Under the pieces are notes generated by a model that searched no databases, was not told where the DNA came from, and worked only from the letters and a program-made list of their open reading frames with translations. Positions 60,144 to 64,000 of a DNA stretch of 64,000 nt are shown piece after piece. The stretch's first letter is position 1. Each line of letters begins with the position of its first letter. Both the position numbers and the translations under genes were made by a program. The DNA comes from Spirodela intermedia (taxonomy: Eukaryota > Streptophyta > Magnoliopsida > Alismatales > Araceae): assembly GCA_902729315.2 (NCBI GenBank), contig LR746276.1, forward strand, positions 64,501 to 128,500, written 5' to 3'.

Positions 60144-63100
60144 ATGCTCGCAATCCGGGGCGCCGCTCCCTGCGCCAACGCCGCCGTCCCCTCCCGGCTG
60201 CGCTGTGGACGGGCAGTAGACCTGCTTTTTCCGGCCGCTTGGCCACCTTGTCTTCCCTCTCCCCGGGTCAGCTCGGCCAGATGGTGCGCTGGTGAGAGAA
60301 GTATGCCGGAGGGGGGATGGGAGGACGAGGGTATGACGGGGGAAGGAGCCGCCGCTGTAAGGAGCACCGACTTGGTCGATAGGGAGTACGGGGAACTCAA
60401 GCTCAAGGAGAAGCTCGGTCATGTTTGTTCTCTTACTCATCCGGAGAGATGATTGTTTGATGTTTACCACCCAGGCTGCGGCCGCACAACATCTCCTTCA
60501 TTTCTGCTGGTGTGCCGTTGCTCGAATCAAAAGAGTTTTCTTTGCTTGCTTTTGATCACTGAGGAGGCAGCTGGCCTCTGTGTGCCGCTGTCTGCTCTCA
60601 ATGTCGGGCTTCCCTTTCATAGACAACACGAATGACGACCTTTATCTACAATTTATAACATCTTCGTTATATTTTCTTTGGTAGAATTGTGGAACCAGTT
60701 TTCAGCTCCTGATTCTCTCGTTGGGTCCTCGCAGATGCTTTAGATAACCAAATATGGAACTTTCTTTCATCTTACTAAATTGTGCCTGCTGCCGATCAAT
60801 TAGTCTCTTTTTTTCTGAGTTTTCTTCCATGACTTACGTGGACGACCTCCTAGTTCACTCTTGGAGTTACTCCATTTTTTTTATTTTTCCCATGCAGACT
60901 GCAAATCAACGATATACCTTTTGATAATTTATGAATTTATTTATTTATCCTAAATTTATCTCAAGAATCTGATTACCATGTTGCTAACTCGTCTTTGTTC
61001 GCAGCTGGGTCATGTCCGCATTCGGCAGCATGTGAACCCCCTTAGCTCCGCTTTCTCCGTAATCATCTTGTTCCCACGATTTATTCCTCTCGTTCGCATC
61101 AAGTAGTTGATTTGGTGACTAATGTTAAATCCGCAGACTCCTGCACCATTACCCAATTGGAAGGAGGTCTTCAGAGATCCAACGCTGCCCTTGATGGTTG
61201 ATATTGGCAGTGGTGAGGAATCATTTTGCGAATCTACCTAATTAATTTTTTTTGCTGTACTGAGGATTCGATATTTTTTCCCTCTGTTTTCTTTTAGTTT
61301 TTATGAAGCTTCTCTTCGAGATATACCCTAAGATGAATCGATTTTGTTTAATTATCTGGGCTTAGTTTTTGGCCACAGCTCAGATGGGTGGTATGGTGAC
61401 TCTGTCATATTTATGAGCTTGATTGTTTCTATATGGCTTGAAATTTTCTGTTACATTGCAATGTGCAACATTTTGGTGCCTCATATTTTTCTGTGGAAAA
61501 ACGTGGGTTTTATTACCCAGGAGATGGGAAAAAAAGATATGGGATTACTAGTGATGGGACAGCTTTGCCAGTCTGGACTAGTGAGCGTTCATGTCCCCCC
61601 CAAAAGACAGATGGAGGGAGCCAGATCGTTAACCGAATGTTTCACTTGCTATAATCTTAGATATCCTACAGAACTTCAAGAATAACAAAAGTACAGGTAA
61701 CGATCCTGCTGTAATCGCTGTCAATCAAGTTCGAGTCCAATACAGACAGATCAAGTTCTGCTGTAACTTGACGGGCTTGGATAGATCTCTGGAATATGTT
61801 ATTATTTCAATGTTGAGTTCTGAATTCAAAAGCTTCCATTCATATCTGGTCAATCCATTTCAGATATTGCCATTTCTCTCTATCATTTATGGGGGTAATA
61901 TCCTTAGTTTTGGTAATACACCCGGCTAACAAATGAGAATTTCCAGGTAGTGGCAGATTTCTCATCTGGCTTGCAAAAAACTCCCCTGAACGACAGAACT
62001 ACTTGGGATTGGAAATACGTCAGAGAGTATGGGACTATACATTCCTTTACCTCAGATGTATTGATGATTTCTGTTCTGTTTTATCATGCTTGTAAACAAT
62101 GTAACTTACCTGTCTGATACATGCTGCTCATATTTCATTTCGTCGCCTGCAGTTGGTTGAACGGGCGCAATTCTGGGTGAAGGATTTGGCCCTTGGGAAC
62201 ATGTTTGGGCTCGTTTACCTCGTAAAGCTGTAACTCTCAATTTTATAATATGCTTATGAATTCTGTTTTTGTTTGTCGTAGCGTGTTCCTGTTTGCAAAT
62301 GCCACAGTGTCCTTCGATCAATTGGTGACCTCTTATCCTGGTCCCTTGGTGCTGGTTTCAATCCTGGTGAGTTTACCAGTTGCACCCCTTTTGGTTGGAT
62401 AGCTATTTAACTATCATGTATGTTTCTTCAGAGCCTAGAACAGGATAAACACTTGGATTGTACTTAAGGATCAATGTTGGCTTTCTCCTTTGGCTATATC
62501 TATAATTTTGTTTCTCCGTGTTCCTAATCTCAGTGCCCAGATCCTCATTTCAAGAGACGCCACCAGAAAAGAAGAGTCGTCGTTAAGCCATTAGTGGATT
62601 CCATCTCAAGGAATTTAAGTCCTGGTGGACAGGTAGGCCACTTATGATTTATGAGAGCAAGGTGCTGAATGGGTGTGCTTGTCTATGCATGATCCTATTC
62701 CTTTCAAACTAGAAAAAATATTTCATAAGATGATATATAGTCTATATTTTGAATGCATCCATAGAATTGTGATTGCCCCGATGTTACTTCTGCTCCACTC
62801 CCTTTTGACGAAAATTAGGATGTTCCATCCTGCATTTATGCTTAACTGTGCTTGTTCGGTGAAATGGGTGAATTTTGGGGGGAATCGTTTTTATCTATTT
62901 TTATTTGATTTTGAAGTGAACTAATTCTTTGATGAAGTTAAAATTCAAGATATTTCCATAAAAGCATTTCATTCTGTTATCCACAGGTTTTCCTGCAATC
63001 AGATGTGCTTGAAGTGGCCCGAGAGATGAGAAATCAATTTGATGCTCTCTCTAGCCTTTTCGATCCCGTTGATCTTTCTGACAATGGGCATATTTCATGC

Positions 63101-63229
63101 GATGCTGATGGATGGCTCTTAAATAATCCAATGGGCATAAGAACTGAGAGGGAGATACATGCCGAATCTGAAGGGGCAAGGGTGTTCAGAAGGGTGTATA
63201 AAAAGAGGGATCTTTCCTGCTCCCTTTAG
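60144..63229 (+). CDS. TrmB-type tRNA (guanine-N7-)-methyltransferase, AT5G17660 type
   Basis: SAM-dependent methyltransferase expected to form m7G46 in tRNA variable loops. The N-terminus suggests an organellar, probably plastid, form. Exons: 60144-60422, 61005-61058, 61137-61212, 61947-62026, 62153-62202, 62282-62366, 62534-62632, 62987-63229; sum 966 bases, 321 residues. The conserved part begins at GHVRIRQHVNPLSSAFS. SAM motif I is VDIGSGSGRFL (133-139). YLGLEIRQRLVERAQFW is motif II. FLFANATVSFDQL precedes CPDPHFKRRHQKRR at 209-222 (the usual PDPW-KKRHHKRR box, with His in place of Trp). VFLQSDVLEVAREM and NPMGIRTEREIHAESEGARV close the domain. Two donors are non-consensus (GGTCAT|GTTTG after exon 1 and AACAT|GTTTGG after exon 5), but the joins restore the conserved protein. 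The first 50 residues are Arg/Ala/Ser/Pro-rich. Confidence 0.93.
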
Positions 63230-64000
63230 CTGGTTATGCGTATAAAGACATTCATTCTCAAGGAGAAAGATTAGAGTGCTTGGAGAAGAAGTGTCGTTCA
63301 GCTGCAAAAGACGAGGATAAATTGCAGCTGTTTCAGGGTTTAAAAAAAAAAAAATGTCATGGTAAATGCCTCAACAGGAATACCGTGCAAACTCAGAGAT
63401 TTTGTTTCCATGTCGCCAAACCTGGAACAAAGTGTACATTGTTAGCCTGCAGTGCGGGATACCATGTGGCATCCTACCATGTGCCAGTTGGATAAAGATA
63501 CAGCCGCAATACAAAAGCTATGGGGAAGTTAAGCCTCCACAAATTGTGGAAGACACCGATCCTCTCTGGGAGGCTTGTCGAACTCTCTACTGCGTTCCTG
63601 TTTCTCCATCTTTCATTCAACGCAGGTGGATCTGCGCTGTGAATTCTTCGCTGCTTCTGTCACCAAAGAGCGAGCCGACAGGACAGCAGTAGTGCATGCG
63701 TGGATGATGAGCTCTTAGCTAAGGGCAAGCCCAGCTGCTAGTCATCGACTCCTGGTTAAATTTACTCTTACCATTTCTTCGCTACCATTCTGGGGCAACC
63801 TAAGAATTCCTGGTTTGTTTTCATGCCCTTTTTGGCAATCCTTGGAACTCTCTTCACATAGTTGAACTTCTAGCCTTGAGTCCCTCACCTGCACCAGTCA
63901 TAGTGTGATGATCAGTCGAATGCAGTCAAGTGAAAGATTACGTGTTGAGCCTGAATGTTGCAAATGGTTGAATGTGGGAGGTAATATTCGCGTGTGCATG
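63230..64000. other. TrmB 3' flank to the right edge
   Basis: Downstream of the TrmB stop. It includes an A-run near 63341-63354 and a 108-codon plus-strand frame (63366-63692) with no recognisable domain. This is probably 3'UTR plus intergenic DNA. Confidence 0.5.

Noticed and set aside
61690-61760. Possible tRNA gene in TrmB intron 3 (TTCGAGTCC like a B box)
   Set aside because: No matching A box or acceptor stem is present and the stems do not pair.

Overview
The window is nuclear DNA from a flowering plant. Every recognisable gene is a spliced plant gene whose exons join in frame at GT-AG introns. Five of the nine gene products look plastid-directed. GC-rich first exons set against AT-rich introns, plus many CT/GA microsatellites, suggest a monocot outside the grasses, but this is weak inference. 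There is no CRISPR array, phage, plasmid or bacterial-type operon.

Layout from left to right. (1) Minus strand, 1612-6659: plastid atypical kinase ABC1K1 (PGR6 type), with the extreme C-terminal exon not placed. (2) 6660-13093: gene-poor DNA containing a heavily decayed Ty3/Gypsy reverse transcriptase-RNase H remnant (about 9480-10840, minus). (3) Minus, 13146-13460: small C2H2 zinc-finger protein whose 5' leader contains seven CCCTAA telomere-type hexamers. (4) Minus, 14321-19502: LHP1/TFL2, the chromodomain reader of H3K27me3, in five exons with a 3.5-kb third intron. (5) Plus, 23072-26313: SirB1-like (transglutaminase-like fold plus C-terminal TPR-like) predicted plastid protein, nine exons. 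(6) Plus, 26847-33091: plastid-type SMUBP-2/IGHMBP2-like superfamily 1 helicase, seven exons. (7) Plus, 34951-53556: PATROL1-type MUN-domain (DUF810) protein, 26 coding exons. (8) Minus, 54154-55798: plastid alpha/beta-hydrolase, six exons. (9) Minus, 56553-58994: FAR1-related (FRS) protein with two FAR1 DNA-binding domains, an intronless CDS and a 5'UTR intron. (10) Plus, 60144-63229: TrmB-type tRNA (guanine-N7) methyltransferase, eight exons.

The genes form no single pathway. Two chromatin or transcription regulators (LHP1, FRS) and one vesicle-trafficking protein (PATROL1) sit among plastid-function genes (ABC1K1, SirB1-like, helicase, hydrolase, TrmB). From memory, Arabidopsis carries LHP1 (AT5G17690), the hydrolase homologue (AT5G17670) and the tRNA methyltransferase (AT5G17660) almost side by side. 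Part of this window may therefore be an ancient conserved gene neighbourhood into which other genes were inserted. For the seven spliced genes modelled from start to stop or nearly so, exon joins were worked out by hand from the sequence, and for the six complete ones the summed lengths are exact multiples of three. I found no convincing new biological system. The most unusual signals are the vertebrate-type telomere hexamer array in a gene leader, a TG-repeat splice acceptor in PATROL1, an antisense charged-repeat reading frame inside a PATROL1 intron, and the syntenic block.
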